A stretch of DNA of 64,000 bases from CAMPJM01 sp964440915 (GTDB lineage Bacteria; Bacteroidota; Bacteroidia; Cytophagales; Cyclobacteriaceae), in NCBI GenBank assembly GCA_964440915.1, contig CAYTTV010000003.1:1-64000 (forward strand), given 5' to 3'. A program made the position numbers and the translations under genes. Positions 36,101 through 44,087 of the stretch are shown here, piece by piece (positions within the stretch are counted from its first letter, which is position 1; each line of letters opens with the position of its first letter). The notes beneath the pieces are model-generated. The model searched no databases. It was given only the letters and a program-made list of their open reading frames with translations, and was not told where the DNA came from.

Positions 36101-36646
36101 TCATTGATTGGCTACTTCTTGCTCAACGATATTGTCCGCAGTAGGAAGATTACCGATCCCGGCATAATCCTGGATCAGCTCGATGAAGGCGTAACGCAAA
36201 CTTTGAGGCAAGACATGGATGAATCCCAGACAAAGGACGGTATGGACATCGCTCTTTGTAAGATCAACCTGAAAAAAGGCGAGGTGGAATATGCAGGTGC
36301 ACACCGACCACTTTATGCCATTACCGCTTCTGGCGAGTTCACTGAAATAAAAGGCAATAAATTCCCAATCGGAGGAGGTATCTATAAGAACCAAACACAA
36401 TTTACCAATACAAAATTAAAAGTAGATAAGGGAGATGCTATATTCTTCTGTTCTGATGGGTTCCCTGACCAGTTTGGAGGGCCTGACAACCGTAAGTTTG
36501 GCCCTAAAAATACACGGAAATTGATCATAGAAAACCATAAATTGCCCATGAAAGAAGTGCAAAATATAATCGAAGATGCGTGGGAAGGGTGGAAAGGTGA
36601 TTATAAACAAACAGATGACGTGCTTATGATCGGCATAAAGTTTTAA
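33122..36646 (+). CDS. Sensor PP2C/SpoIIE phosphatase (SiaA-like) with HAMP, GAF and two PAS domains
   Basis: This 1174-residue protein has TM1 (about 10-32), an extracytoplasmic sensor (33-330) with a Met/Asp-rich stretch at 91-129, TM2 (331-353) and HAMP (354-410). GAF (about 460-610), coiled coil (about 618-675), PAS1 (676-790), PAS2 (795-912) and a PP2C phosphatase (940-1174) follow. Metal-binding residues are present in VVSGDF (Asp965) and AVDCTGHG (Asp982), with FCSDGF and TDDVLM later. It resembles Pseudomonas SiaA, a HAMP-PP2C phosphatase that dephosphorylates SiaC, but has added GAF and PAS sensing. The SiaB- and SiaC-like genes follow directly. Confidence 0.92.
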   Translation: MFKNINIGGKITGLVLGVVVLTVLTISLIAYFFSKSAIEDRHFDSMNILAELKKGKLQDYFSKIEADAKAINTLPAIKEGMNSSRNQGSSGMDDMDMMDLGFDEEPSLDMFGDNMLEDDLMLEDGDEGVDLHEALTIFRGNQGIKHIYLTDLKGLIKYSNNLDNENFSEGKVFPYFNGRVISEGKMGTYFSDIVGSGDSTFLFMSAPITDDNNNNIGLVVFDLELEFLESTLQANDLGDEGEVLLVRKADNGQIVFINDLKHKVPPSAIRDNLRSSSAFHLASEGKEGIGILTDYKGEETLAAYRTIPATRWGLVVQLNTSAITAVANQLFTQFFIAGIIIVIFALVVSIIFSRILTMPLLSLKEAMGSLGNGVLPEKVEAESNDEIGLMAVATNNLVQALRRTADFAQRIGQREFETDFKPLSDEDALGNALISMRDSIQEAEKDDKERNWIVTGVAEIGEILRAHNDLESLGDAVVEYITNKIGAIQGAFYVVNDDDKDDVFIEIKSSYAYHKKKHLKGRFRFAEGLVGQAAIEQDTLLRTEIPRDYVSITSGLIGERRPECILIVPLITNEEVYGVLEFAGFGRFDSSQVKFVQEISLITARTVFNIKVNERTRNLLSESQKMSHELQIQQEELRQNAEEMAATQEELKRTNQQLEERIEEVNNTQKRMQILLENASEVITIYEEDRSVRYISPSVERILGYSAADLIGHNELVHVDEEHKDVFDHMFDQLIENPFQPVTIQYVYHRKDGGTIWLEATGKNMLQDPAIKGIILNSRDITERRRAELEERMRSQMQALSENSIDLITRLNHEGEVFYINPMIEEYTGNKPEHFLNKNIGEADINEGVAGQWLQVLEQVKEQKTKVATEMDFPSIMGDRVMQLNAIPEYNEDASMIESVLLVSHDITSRKLIELEIQTKNKKITESINYAKRIQGAILPNNRIIHQMLPDSFIMYKAKDVVSGDFPWYMPMGDDIYIAAVDCTGHGVPGALISLIGYFLLNDIVRSRKITDPGIILDQLDEGVTQTLRQDMDESQTKDGMDIALCKINLKKGEVEYAGAHRPLYAITASGEFTEIKGNKFPIGGGIYKNQTQFTNTKLKVDKGDAIFFCSDGFPDQFGGPDNRKFGPKNTRKLIIENHKLPMKEVQNIIEDAWEGWKGDYKQTDDVLMIGIKF

Positions 36647-36769
36647 TATTATGGTAAAATAATACTTGAATACTTAATAGTAATAATTGAATATTTTATT
36701 TAACTCAATTTGTCAATATTTGATGGTTGAATTTGTCATAAACTCTAAATTTCTATAAAGGCAAAACGT

Positions 36770-37312
36770 ATGAAGTATATTTATGAACTGCATAAAACTA
36801 TGCTAGCCAAAAACCTGATTTTGGTGTATGAGGGGGAATTTACTCAGGAAATCACCAAGTCAGTCTTAGCCATGGCCGAAAGAAACATGGATTCTATGGG
36901 GGAAGAATCCTCTATCAAAAGAAAGGTCTTTAATGTGATGGTGGAATGCCTCCAGAACATTGTAAGGCACGGAGAGGATTATAATCCCATGAATGAAAAG
37001 AAGCAAACGGCTATTTTTATGATAGGAAAGATGGATGACGAATATGTTATTACATCGGGAAACCCTGTGACAAAAGAAGCCGCTGATACGCTAAAAGAAA
37101 AATTGGACAAGATAAATTCTCTAGACAAAGAAGGTCTAAAGGCACTTTATAAGGAAATCATAAAAGGCACTGAGATTTCCGAAAAGGGAGGAGCTGGATT
37201 AGGATTTGTGGACATGGCCCGAAAGTCTGGTCGAAAACTAGAGTATGATTTTCATGAGATGAACTCAGAGCATTCGTTCTTCTCTTTGAAAACCACTATA
37301 TCTAGAGCATAA
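36770..37312 (+). CDS. SiaB family protein kinase
   Basis: This 180-residue cytoplasmic protein matches the SiaB/DUF6272 family, which has a histidine-kinase-type ATP-binding fold. The N-box-like segment VMVECLQNIVRH (about residues 62-73) and the glycine-rich GGAGLGFVDMARKSG (about 151-165) are visible. In Pseudomonas, SiaB phosphorylates SiaC and opposes SiaA. Here it sits between the SiaA-like phosphatase and a SiaC-like gene, in the same order. The 123-bp gap from the phosphatase gene is AT-rich and may hold an extra promoter, though no clean box was seen. Confidence 0.9.
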   Translation: MKYIYELHKTMLAKNLILVYEGEFTQEITKSVLAMAERNMDSMGEESSIKRKVFNVMVECLQNIVRHGEDYNPMNEKKQTAIFMIGKMDDEYVITSGNPVTKEAADTLKEKLDKINSLDKEGLKALYKEIIKGTEISEKGGAGLGFVDMARKSGRKLEYDFHEMNSEHSFFSLKTTISRA

Positions 37313-37358
37313 GAACTTAATAACAACAACTACCCAATAGCGAATAAAATTTAAATAT

Positions 37359-37721
37359 ATGGAAATCCTAAATTTGGAGGGTACCGAAGATACTCCTAAA
37401 ATATTATTAGATAAAAGCAATGGCATCTTTGAGATCTCTGGAAGATCACTTCCGGAAGATTCCGCTGAATTCTATCAGCCCATCATTCAATGGCTTGATG
37501 ATTATGCCGCAGATCCAAACCCTTCTACAGAGTTTGTTTTTAAATTAGAATATTTCAACACTGCATCTTCTAAGCTCATTCTAGATGTTTTGTCGAAGTT
37601 GGAAGAAATCCCAGGGATTAAAGTAAACTGGTATTTTCACGAAGACGATGAAGACATGGAAGAGGCGGGAGAGGAGTTTTCTGAGCTGGTTGATATTGAT
37701 TTCGAATTTAAAACATATTGA
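37359..37721 (+). CDS. SiaC-like DUF1987 protein
   Basis: This 120-residue protein belongs to DUF1987, an anti-sigma-antagonist-like fold. The segment LEYFNTASSK places a threonine at residue 68; the phosphorylated residue reported for Pseudomonas SiaC is also Thr68. The acidic C-terminus (EDDEDMEEAGEEFSELVD) is family-typical. In Pseudomonas the unphosphorylated form activates the diguanylate cyclase SiaD. No GGDEF protein is in this locus, so its target here is unknown; the next gene, an ABC transporter fusion, is a candidate. Confidence 0.93.
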   Translation: MEILNLEGTEDTPKILLDKSNGIFEISGRSLPEDSAEFYQPIIQWLDDYAADPNPSTEFVFKLEYFNTASSKLILDVLSKLEEIPGIKVNWYFHEDDEDMEEAGEEFSELVDIDFEFKTY

Positions 37722-37947
37722 TCTATTGGGATGCTTTCCTTTAGGAGAAGCATATCTAAGATTACCTCTATAACAAACAACAAACCGATATAACCTAGCT
37801 AATACTGCAGCGAAGTTGAAGGAGGTTGAGAACAGGAAATGAGAGAGCCTGTACCATTTAGCAACCTTTGTAGGCAAAAAAGCTGAAGTATGGCAACAGG
37901 AAAGTTACGCCCTAAATTTTCACATGAAGATTTAGAAATGATAAGCG

Positions 37948-40900
37948 ATGAGTGAAGAGATATTAAAAGCATTAACCCAGTTATTTGCAATCATTACCAA
38001 ACAAGATGGTGGTGTGACCGAAAAGGAGCGGGAATTTGTCATCAGGTTCTTTCAACAAGAGCTTGACCAAGATTCCGTGAAGGAATACCTCTTGTTATAT
38101 GACGAATATGTTGGTTATAATAAGGAGGAAAATGCAGAAGGAGAGAAAAAAGAAAAGAAGCTTACTTCGGTTAGGGACTCGGTAAAAACCCTCGCAATAT
38201 GCCGGAAAATCAACAAAACCTTATCACAGAAGCAAAAGGTTGTTGTATTGATCAAACTATTTGAACTGGTATGCTCTGATAAAAACTTCACGCCGCAGCG
38301 TATGGAGATTATCGATACTGTAGCGACCACGTTCAACATCGACAAAGAAGAATATAAATTAATTGAGACCTTCGTTATCAAAGAAGGTTTTGCCATTTTG
38401 GAGTATGAGAATCTGCTGACGGCCAATAAGTATGAAAAAGAACCAGAAGACGGCAAGCACCTTCAGCTAGATATTAATGGTGAGATTGTTTTCATGAAGG
38501 TGTCCAGTGTGGATATGTATTTTGTGAAGTACATCGGGAAAGATGATGTTGTTCTGAATGGTTTTATTATGAAGAGCCTCCAGGTGTACCTTTTCTCGCA
38601 CGGAAGCACCATAAAAACACCCAAAGGGGCAGCACTTTATTATAGTGATCTTATTCGAAATTTTATTGACGATACTGAAACCAATAAAATTTCATTCAAC
38701 GCCAATCAATTGGAGTTCCGTTTTCCAAACGGAGCCATAGGTTTGCGAAATATTAATATTAGTGAAGGCCCAGGTAAACTTATCGGTATTATGGGTGCCA
38801 GTGGAGCCGGCAAAACGACATTGTTGAATGTGTTGGCTGGCATCGAGAAGCCCTCTGCAGGGGAGATACTTATCAATGGCTTCAATATACATAGTCAAAA
38901 AGATGAAATTGAGGGGGTCATTGGATATGTGTCACAAGACGACTTATTGATTGAGGAACTTACAGTTTATCAAAACTTATACTATAACGCCAAGCTGTGC
39001 TTTGCTACGCTAGACGAAGAAGCATTGGACAGCAGGGTGATGGATGTGCTCAGCAGCCTTGGCCTCGAGCAACGAAAAGACCTTAAAGTCGGCAATGCAT
39101 TGGATAAAACCATCAGTGGTGGCCAGCGGAAGCGACTAAATATTGCTTTGGAGTTGATCAGAGAACCTGCTGTGATGTTCGTAGATGAGCCAACTTCTGG
39201 GCTCTCTTCCAGAGATTCAGAAAACGTAATAGACCTTTTAAAGGAACTATCGCTCAAGGGCAAGCTGATATTTGTAGTCATCCACCAGCCATCTTCAGAC
39301 ATCTATAAGATGTTTGATAAAATGTTTATTATGGATACGGGAGGCTACCCCATTTTCTATGGGCATCCTGTAGAGGCGGTCACTTACTTTAAAAAGGCCA
39401 CCAACCAGGTGGACAGCGAAAAAGGGCAATGTTCGCTTTGTGGCAATGTAAATCCCGAGCAAATATTCAATATTATAGAAGCCAATGTTGTAGATGAGTA
39501 TGGACAGTTTACCAACAAACGTAAAGTTAACCCACAGCAATGGCACGACCTATTTAATGAAAACTTTAAGCTTGTAAAACACGAGGACGTAAAAGAAGCA
39601 CCTCCTCAGGCCCTGAATATCCCAACAAAGATAAAGCAGGCCTATATATTTGTGACCCGAGACATGTTGGCCAAGGTGAGCAATAAGCAGTATCTGCTTA
39701 TCAACCTCCTTGAAGCACCTTTGCTGGCGGTCATTCTTGCATTTATTATTCGATACAAGAGTTCTCCTAACAGCGACGAATACTTATTTAGGTTCAATGA
39801 AAACATTCCGGCATACATCATGATGAGCATTGTGGTGGCCTTGTTTATGGGCCTATCAGTGAGTGCGGAAGAAATCATCAGAGATCGTAAAATTCTGAAA
39901 AGAGAATCTTTCCTGAACTTGAGCTGGAGCAGTTACCTTACGTCCAAGTTAGCCATCCTATTTCTGCTTTCGGCCATTCAAACCTTATCTTTTGTCATTG
40001 TTGGGAACCTCATCTTGGAGATAAAAGGCATGACATTTAGTTTCTGGCTAGTGTTGTTTACGGTTTCCTGTTTTGCCAATGTGCTAGGACTCAATGTGTC
40101 CTCGGCCTTCAATTCTGCTGTTACGGTATATATTCTCATCCCACTTTTACTCATCCCTCAAATGATCCTGAGCGGACTTATGTTTCCATTCGATAAGCTC
40201 AACAATCTCATCAGTACGAAGGGAGAAGTCCCGGTGCTGGCAGATATGATGGCTTCCCGCTGGGCATATGAGGCTATGGTAGTGGACCAGTTTAGCAACA
40301 ACAACTTCGAGGCACCATTCTTCAATACCGAAGCCGAAGAGAGGATGTCCGATTTTAAAGCCACTTATTGGGTGCCTAAGTTAGAAGAGAAAGTACAATA
40401 CGTTTTCTCCAACTATAAAACTGAAGATGATTCGATAGCACGGTTGGTTGACCAAGACCTGAGGCTGTTGAAAAGTGAGCTAGGCAAAGAAGGGTACAAG
40501 GAAGGGCTAGAAGATTTTGATTTGGAGACCTCTTTGGCTAGGGCAGCCCTGAACCCCGAAACAGAGACTACGCTTCGCACTTATCTTAAAAATACAGAAA
40601 CTTTCTATAGGAGAAAATTCAACGAAGCTGTACTGACAAAAGAGAAAATGATCTATTTCTTCCAAGATGAGTATGACTATGACTACAATGATATGAAGAA
40701 CAATTATCACAATGAGAGCCTATACGATCTTGTAAGAAACATAAGTGTGAAGGACCGCATCATAGAGTTTGATGGGAGACTTATCCAGCAGCTAGATCCG
40801 ATCTTTGCTATTCCTGGTCCTCCTAAACATTTATTAGATTACCGTGCACATTTCTTGGCACCACAAAAACACTTCCTTAACCAGTATTTCCCTACTTATT

Positions 40901-41019
40901 ATTTTAATATTGCTGTGATATGGTTCATGACAATGGTGTTATTCATCCTGTTATACTTTGAAGTGTTCAGTAAACTGATTAATAAAACGGGGAAAATAAA
41001 GCTCTTTAAGTTAAAGTAG
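37948..41019 (+). CDS. TerB-like domain fused to ABCG-type ABC transporter
   Basis: This 1023-residue protein starts with a helical TerB-like region (about 1-150). A beta-rich segment (about 165-250) follows, then an ABC ATPase with Walker A GASGAGKT (283-290), signature SGGQRKR (390-396), Walker B MFVDEP (410-415) and switch His446. CSLC (495-498) lies in the linker. The ABC2-type membrane region (about 585-750) is followed by a large charged insertion (about 760-985) and a last helix (about 985-1005). It has one ATPase and one permease half, so it probably dimerises. It follows the siaC-like gene by 226 bp and is a candidate output of the phosphoswitch; substrate unknown. Confidence 0.88.
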   Translation: MSEEILKALTQLFAIITKQDGGVTEKEREFVIRFFQQELDQDSVKEYLLLYDEYVGYNKEENAEGEKKEKKLTSVRDSVKTLAICRKINKTLSQKQKVVVLIKLFELVCSDKNFTPQRMEIIDTVATTFNIDKEEYKLIETFVIKEGFAILEYENLLTANKYEKEPEDGKHLQLDINGEIVFMKVSSVDMYFVKYIGKDDVVLNGFIMKSLQVYLFSHGSTIKTPKGAALYYSDLIRNFIDDTETNKISFNANQLEFRFPNGAIGLRNINISEGPGKLIGIMGASGAGKTTLLNVLAGIEKPSAGEILINGFNIHSQKDEIEGVIGYVSQDDLLIEELTVYQNLYYNAKLCFATLDEEALDSRVMDVLSSLGLEQRKDLKVGNALDKTISGGQRKRLNIALELIREPAVMFVDEPTSGLSSRDSENVIDLLKELSLKGKLIFVVIHQPSSDIYKMFDKMFIMDTGGYPIFYGHPVEAVTYFKKATNQVDSEKGQCSLCGNVNPEQIFNIIEANVVDEYGQFTNKRKVNPQQWHDLFNENFKLVKHEDVKEAPPQALNIPTKIKQAYIFVTRDMLAKVSNKQYLLINLLEAPLLAVILAFIIRYKSSPNSDEYLFRFNENIPAYIMMSIVVALFMGLSVSAEEIIRDRKILKRESFLNLSWSSYLTSKLAILFLLSAIQTLSFVIVGNLILEIKGMTFSFWLVLFTVSCFANVLGLNVSSAFNSAVTVYILIPLLLIPQMILSGLMFPFDKLNNLISTKGEVPVLADMMASRWAYEAMVVDQFSNNNFEAPFFNTEAEERMSDFKATYWVPKLEEKVQYVFSNYKTEDDSIARLVDQDLRLLKSELGKEGYKEGLEDFDLETSLARAALNPETETTLRTYLKNTETFYRRKFNEAVLTKEKMIYFFQDEYDYDYNDMKNNYHNESLYDLVRNISVKDRIIEFDGRLIQQLDPIFAIPGPPKHLLDYRAHFLAPQKHFLNQYFPTYYFNIAVIWFMTMVLFILLYFEVFSKLINKTGKIKLFKLK

Positions 41020-41156
41020 CATTTGAAGTGGGTGCTTGTAGCTTGGGCTAAAAGCCTAGAATAACCACCACAATGTACCGATGTAATGTATTGCAAATAA
41101 GTATATTTTTATCAGGTAGTTGAATGTATATTTTTGTTATAAATAATGTTAATCGT

Positions 41157-42053
41157 ATGAACAAAATTTATATAGGGCTAATACTGCTTTTGTCCTTTGC
41201 TTGTAACTCTAAAAAGCCAAGTGAACAAGCCTTCCAAGAAAGCATGAAGGATGTGACAAGCCATGAGCCTGCGATTTCTCAGGAAGTGCTTTCGGATATT
41301 ATCCAGCAGATACCTTCTCCTTTGGAAATATCAGTATTGTTGAAAGAATCGGGAACAAATTACGACAAGGGTATGCTGAACAAGGCCGACAACGTATCGG
41401 ATTATAACAGCAATTTTTCCAAGGCACTTAACTTAGGCATTTATGGAACCGATCTTGGTTATGCCAATATATATGAGCAAAACCAAGATGCACTATTCTA
41501 CTTAAATGCTATTAGGAGACTGGCAGAAGGATTGAGTATTGGGCAGTTCTTTGATTTTACCACCATCTCACGATTGGCTACTAACAGCAAAAACCTGGAT
41601 TCGCTATTGTTGATTACCACACGGAACTTTAACAATATCAATACTTATCTTCAAGATCAGGAGAGAGCCAATTTGAGTATTCTTATCCTGGCAGGTGGAT
41701 GGCTCGAGGCGCTACACATTTCCAATCAGGTGTTACAGCAAAACCCTGAAAACACTGAGCTGAGGGAAAAAGTGGGAGAGCAAAAAATTATCTTGGAAAA
41801 CATTATGCTTTTGCTTTCTTACTATGAGCAATCAGATCCTAACATATCTGAACTCAAGGCAAAAATGGCACCTCTTCAAGACGTATTTAATAAGGTGAAA
41901 ATTGCTTATACGTACGAAGAATCGACTTTTGAAGAAGTGAACGGCGTTCTAATGATCAAGGACAACAGCTCTAGTTCGATCCAGATTAACGATGAGAATA
42001 TTGCCGACATTAACAGCTTAACAAAGTCTATAAGAAGTAGTATTATAAATTAA
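41157..42053 (+). CDS. Putative lipoprotein after the ABC transporter
   Basis: I start this at the ATG at 41157 (298 residues), because MNKIYIGLILLLSFAC is a proper lipoprotein signal with Cys16. An upstream frame would add 11 residues. The mature protein is mainly helical, with a coiled-coil-like stretch near the middle and end. No domain is recognised. It follows the ABC transporter gene by 137 bp in the same direction and may be a periplasmic partner; this is inference from position. Confidence 0.7.
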   Translation: MNKIYIGLILLLSFACNSKKPSEQAFQESMKDVTSHEPAISQEVLSDIIQQIPSPLEISVLLKESGTNYDKGMLNKADNVSDYNSNFSKALNLGIYGTDLGYANIYEQNQDALFYLNAIRRLAEGLSIGQFFDFTTISRLATNSKNLDSLLLITTRNFNNINTYLQDQERANLSILILAGGWLEALHISNQVLQQNPENTELREKVGEQKIILENIMLLLSYYEQSDPNISELKAKMAPLQDVFNKVKIAYTYEESTFEEVNGVLMIKDNSSSSIQINDENIADINSLTKSIRSSIIN

Positions 42054-42076
42054 CACACGACATCTTCTATATATAT

Positions 42077-42508
42077 ATGAAAAAGATAATCATAACATTA
42101 AGCCTAATTGCCTTAATTTTCGTCGTAGCACCTGAGTCGATATCTCAATGTGATGCCGAGAGGTACACTGAAATGTGTATTCCCAAACTTATGGATGGCT
42201 TTAATTTTGTAAAAAGCTATAAGGTAAACGGTGAGGAAGGCAATAAAAGTAAGATTGAATATTCCTATGTGTTCGCAAAGGGAACGCAATATTATATTAA
42301 CCTTTGCAACGACGGAGAAGATACAGATGGGATGATTGTGAATATTTATGATTCCAATAGAAAACAGGTAGCGACTAGTTACGCCAATGGGAATTACTAC
42401 CCAGGGATCATTTATCCATGCAATGCGACTGGTATCTATTACATCACCTATACTTTTAAGGATTCTCAAAACCATTGTGGAGGATCGGTGCTAGGTTTCA
42501 AAAGATAA
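42077..42508 (+). CDS. Small secreted protein of unknown function
   Basis: This 143-residue protein has a signal peptide (about residues 1-23, before QCDAERY). The mature part is beta-rich with six cysteines, including MCIPK, LCNDG, YPCNATG and NHCGGS, so disulphides are likely. It resembles small jelly-roll or pre-peptidase C-terminal type domains only loosely. It is the last gene of the run and is followed by a terminator, which supports membership of the same unit. Confidence 0.7.
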   Translation: MKKIIITLSLIALIFVVAPESISQCDAERYTEMCIPKLMDGFNFVKSYKVNGEEGNKSKIEYSYVFAKGTQYYINLCNDGEDTDGMIVNIYDSNRKQVATSYANGNYYPGIIYPCNATGIYYITYTFKDSQNHCGGSVLGFKR

Positions 42509-42529
42509 TCGGTAGAGTTTACTGAATAT

Positions 42530-42554
42530 AAGGCAGGGATATCCTTGCCTTTTT
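42530..42554 (+). terminator. Intrinsic terminator ending the cheR-to-secreted-protein run
   Basis: AAGGCAGG (42530-42537) pairs with CCTTGCCTT (42543-42551) with one bulged base around a short loop, followed by a T run. It marks the likely 3' end of the long plus-strand unit. Confidence 0.7.
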
Positions 42555-42642
42555 GTGTTATGGTGAAGTAAAGGACTTCCGAGGAACATCTCCATCCGTG
42601 GTTTGTTTTGCCATTATATAATATATTCACCGTTTATTTTAA

Positions 42643-43287
42643 ATGGAATTCAGAGCCGTTACTTTTGATTTTAAGGCACGCTATGTTATTGTGGGAAAAC
42701 CAACTCTTGCAATTAAGCATATTTGGTTGGTTTGTCATGGTTACGGACAGCTTGCTGAATATTTTGTGCGCAACTTCAACCTTTTGGATGATGGCCGACA
42801 TATAGTTGTTGCTCCCGAAGGCCTTTCGAGGTTTTATTTAAAAGGCTTTGCAGGCAGGGTAGGAGCATCATGGATGACGAAGGAAGATCGGGAAACCGAT
42901 ATCCGTAACCATTGCCAATACCTGGATGAAGTTCTTAAATCTGTACTGCAAGAGGTAGGGCCAAATGCGTCCATTACAGTTTTGGGCTTTTCCCAGGGTG
43001 CTGCTACTGCCTCTCGATGGATAGCTTCTACAACTATGAGCATCCAACGTTTTATTTTATGGGGAGGTGGTTTGCCTAAAGACCTAAATCATACAACGTT
43101 TAATCAAGCTTTAGCGAATTCTAAAAACTATGTGGTATATGGAAGCAATGATTCCTTCATTACAGAGGAAACACTAAAAGAACAAGCCTTATTGTTTCAG
43201 AAGGTAGGATTGTCTTATGAAACAGTTGTCTTTGATGGGGGTCATGAAATAGATGAAACGGTTCTAGAAAAATTAATTTCCCAATAA
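42643..43287 (+). CDS. Serine esterase / alpha-beta hydrolase
   Basis: This 214-residue alpha/beta hydrolase has the nucleophile elbow GFSQGAA (about residues 111-117), a GNDSF-like aspartate strand (YGSNDSF) and the late histidine in FDGGHEID. It resembles the carboxylesterase/phospholipase group. Its natural ester is not predictable. No signal peptide is visible, so it is probably cytoplasmic. It follows the terminator of the Sia-like run and is convergent with the SDR gene. Confidence 0.85.
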   Translation: MEFRAVTFDFKARYVIVGKPTLAIKHIWLVCHGYGQLAEYFVRNFNLLDDGRHIVVAPEGLSRFYLKGFAGRVGASWMTKEDRETDIRNHCQYLDEVLKSVLQEVGPNASITVLGFSQGAATASRWIASTTMSIQRFILWGGGLPKDLNHTTFNQALANSKNYVVYGSNDSFITEETLKEQALLFQKVGLSYETVVFDGGHEIDETVLEKLISQ

Positions 43288-43317
43288 TTACTTATCGTTT
43301 TAATAGCAGCCTGAGGG

Positions 43318-44079
43318 CTAAGATCTATGCACTATTCCTGCAGTAGCTTGTGCGGTAGGCAGGAGTAGCAAGTCGGCAATATTTACATGAGCAGGCCTTG
43401 ACAACACAAATGAAATTACTTCTGCAACATCAGCTGCCGTAAGTGGTTTCAAACCCTCATATACCTTTTGGGCCTTTTCAGCATCACCTTTGAAGCGAAC
43501 CAATGAGAACTCTGTTTCTACCATTCCAGGATTAATAGCCGACACCTTGATATTGTGTGCATTCAGATCTATCCGCATACCTTGTGTGAGTGCATCTACT
43601 GCATACTTGGAGGCGCAATAGACATTTCCCTGAGGATACACTTCTTTGCCAGCTATCGAGCCTATATTGATGATATGCCCGCTGCCATTGGTGATCATGC
43701 CAGGGATGATTACTTTGGATACGTATAGGAGCCCTTTTACATTCGTGTCCAACATGGCATCCCAATCTTCAACATTTCCCGTGTGGATGGCGTCGAGGCC
43801 GTGAGCATTTCCTGCATTATTTATAAGGATGTCAATAGGTTTCAAAGCTTCAGGCAGGCTTGCATAAGCTTCTTCAACAGCCGCTCTATCGCGTACATCG
43901 AATGTCAAAGTGTGGACCATGTCTTCGTTTTGGGCCAAAGACTTTTCTAGCGTTTTCAAGCGGTCAGCTCTTCTGCCACAAAGAACAAGTTTATATCCTT
44001 CTCGGCTTAACACTCTCGCTGTAGCTTCGCCTATGCCCGAAGTCGCACCTGTTATGAATACGATTCTTTGATTTGCCAT
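43318..44079 (-). CDS. Short-chain dehydrogenase/reductase
   Basis: This 253-residue classical SDR has the cofactor motif TGATSGIGEA (residues 10-19), the NNAG strand (about 88-91), and the catalytic Ser and YxxxK in SIAGKEVYPQGNVYCASKYAV. It oxidises or reduces an alcohol/carbonyl pair with NAD(P). It resembles YdfG-type 3-hydroxy acid dehydrogenases, but substrate assignment is uncertain. It lies 8 bp downstream of porT in the same direction. Confidence 0.9.
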   Translation of the reverse strand: MANQRIVFITGATSGIGEATARVLSREGYKLVLCGRRADRLKTLEKSLAQNEDMVHTLTFDVRDRAAVEEAYASLPEALKPIDILINNAGNAHGLDAIHTGNVEDWDAMLDTNVKGLLYVSKVIIPGMITNGSGHIINIGSIAGKEVYPQGNVYCASKYAVDALTQGMRIDLNAHNIKVSAINPGMVETEFSLVRFKGDAEKAQKVYEGLKPLTAADVAEVISFVLSRPAHVNIADLLLLPTAQATAGIVHRS

Positions 44080-44087
44080 GAAGTCCG

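Noticed and set aside
36647..41156. A SiaD-type GGDEF cyclase in or near the siaBC-like genes
   Set aside because: I looked for GGDEF/GGEEF text in all frames around the locus and found none.
30813..42508. Reading the CheR/CheB locus as a chemotaxis operon
   Set aside because: There is no chemoreceptor, CheA, CheW or CheY in the run, and the surrounding genes match the SiaABC pattern instead.
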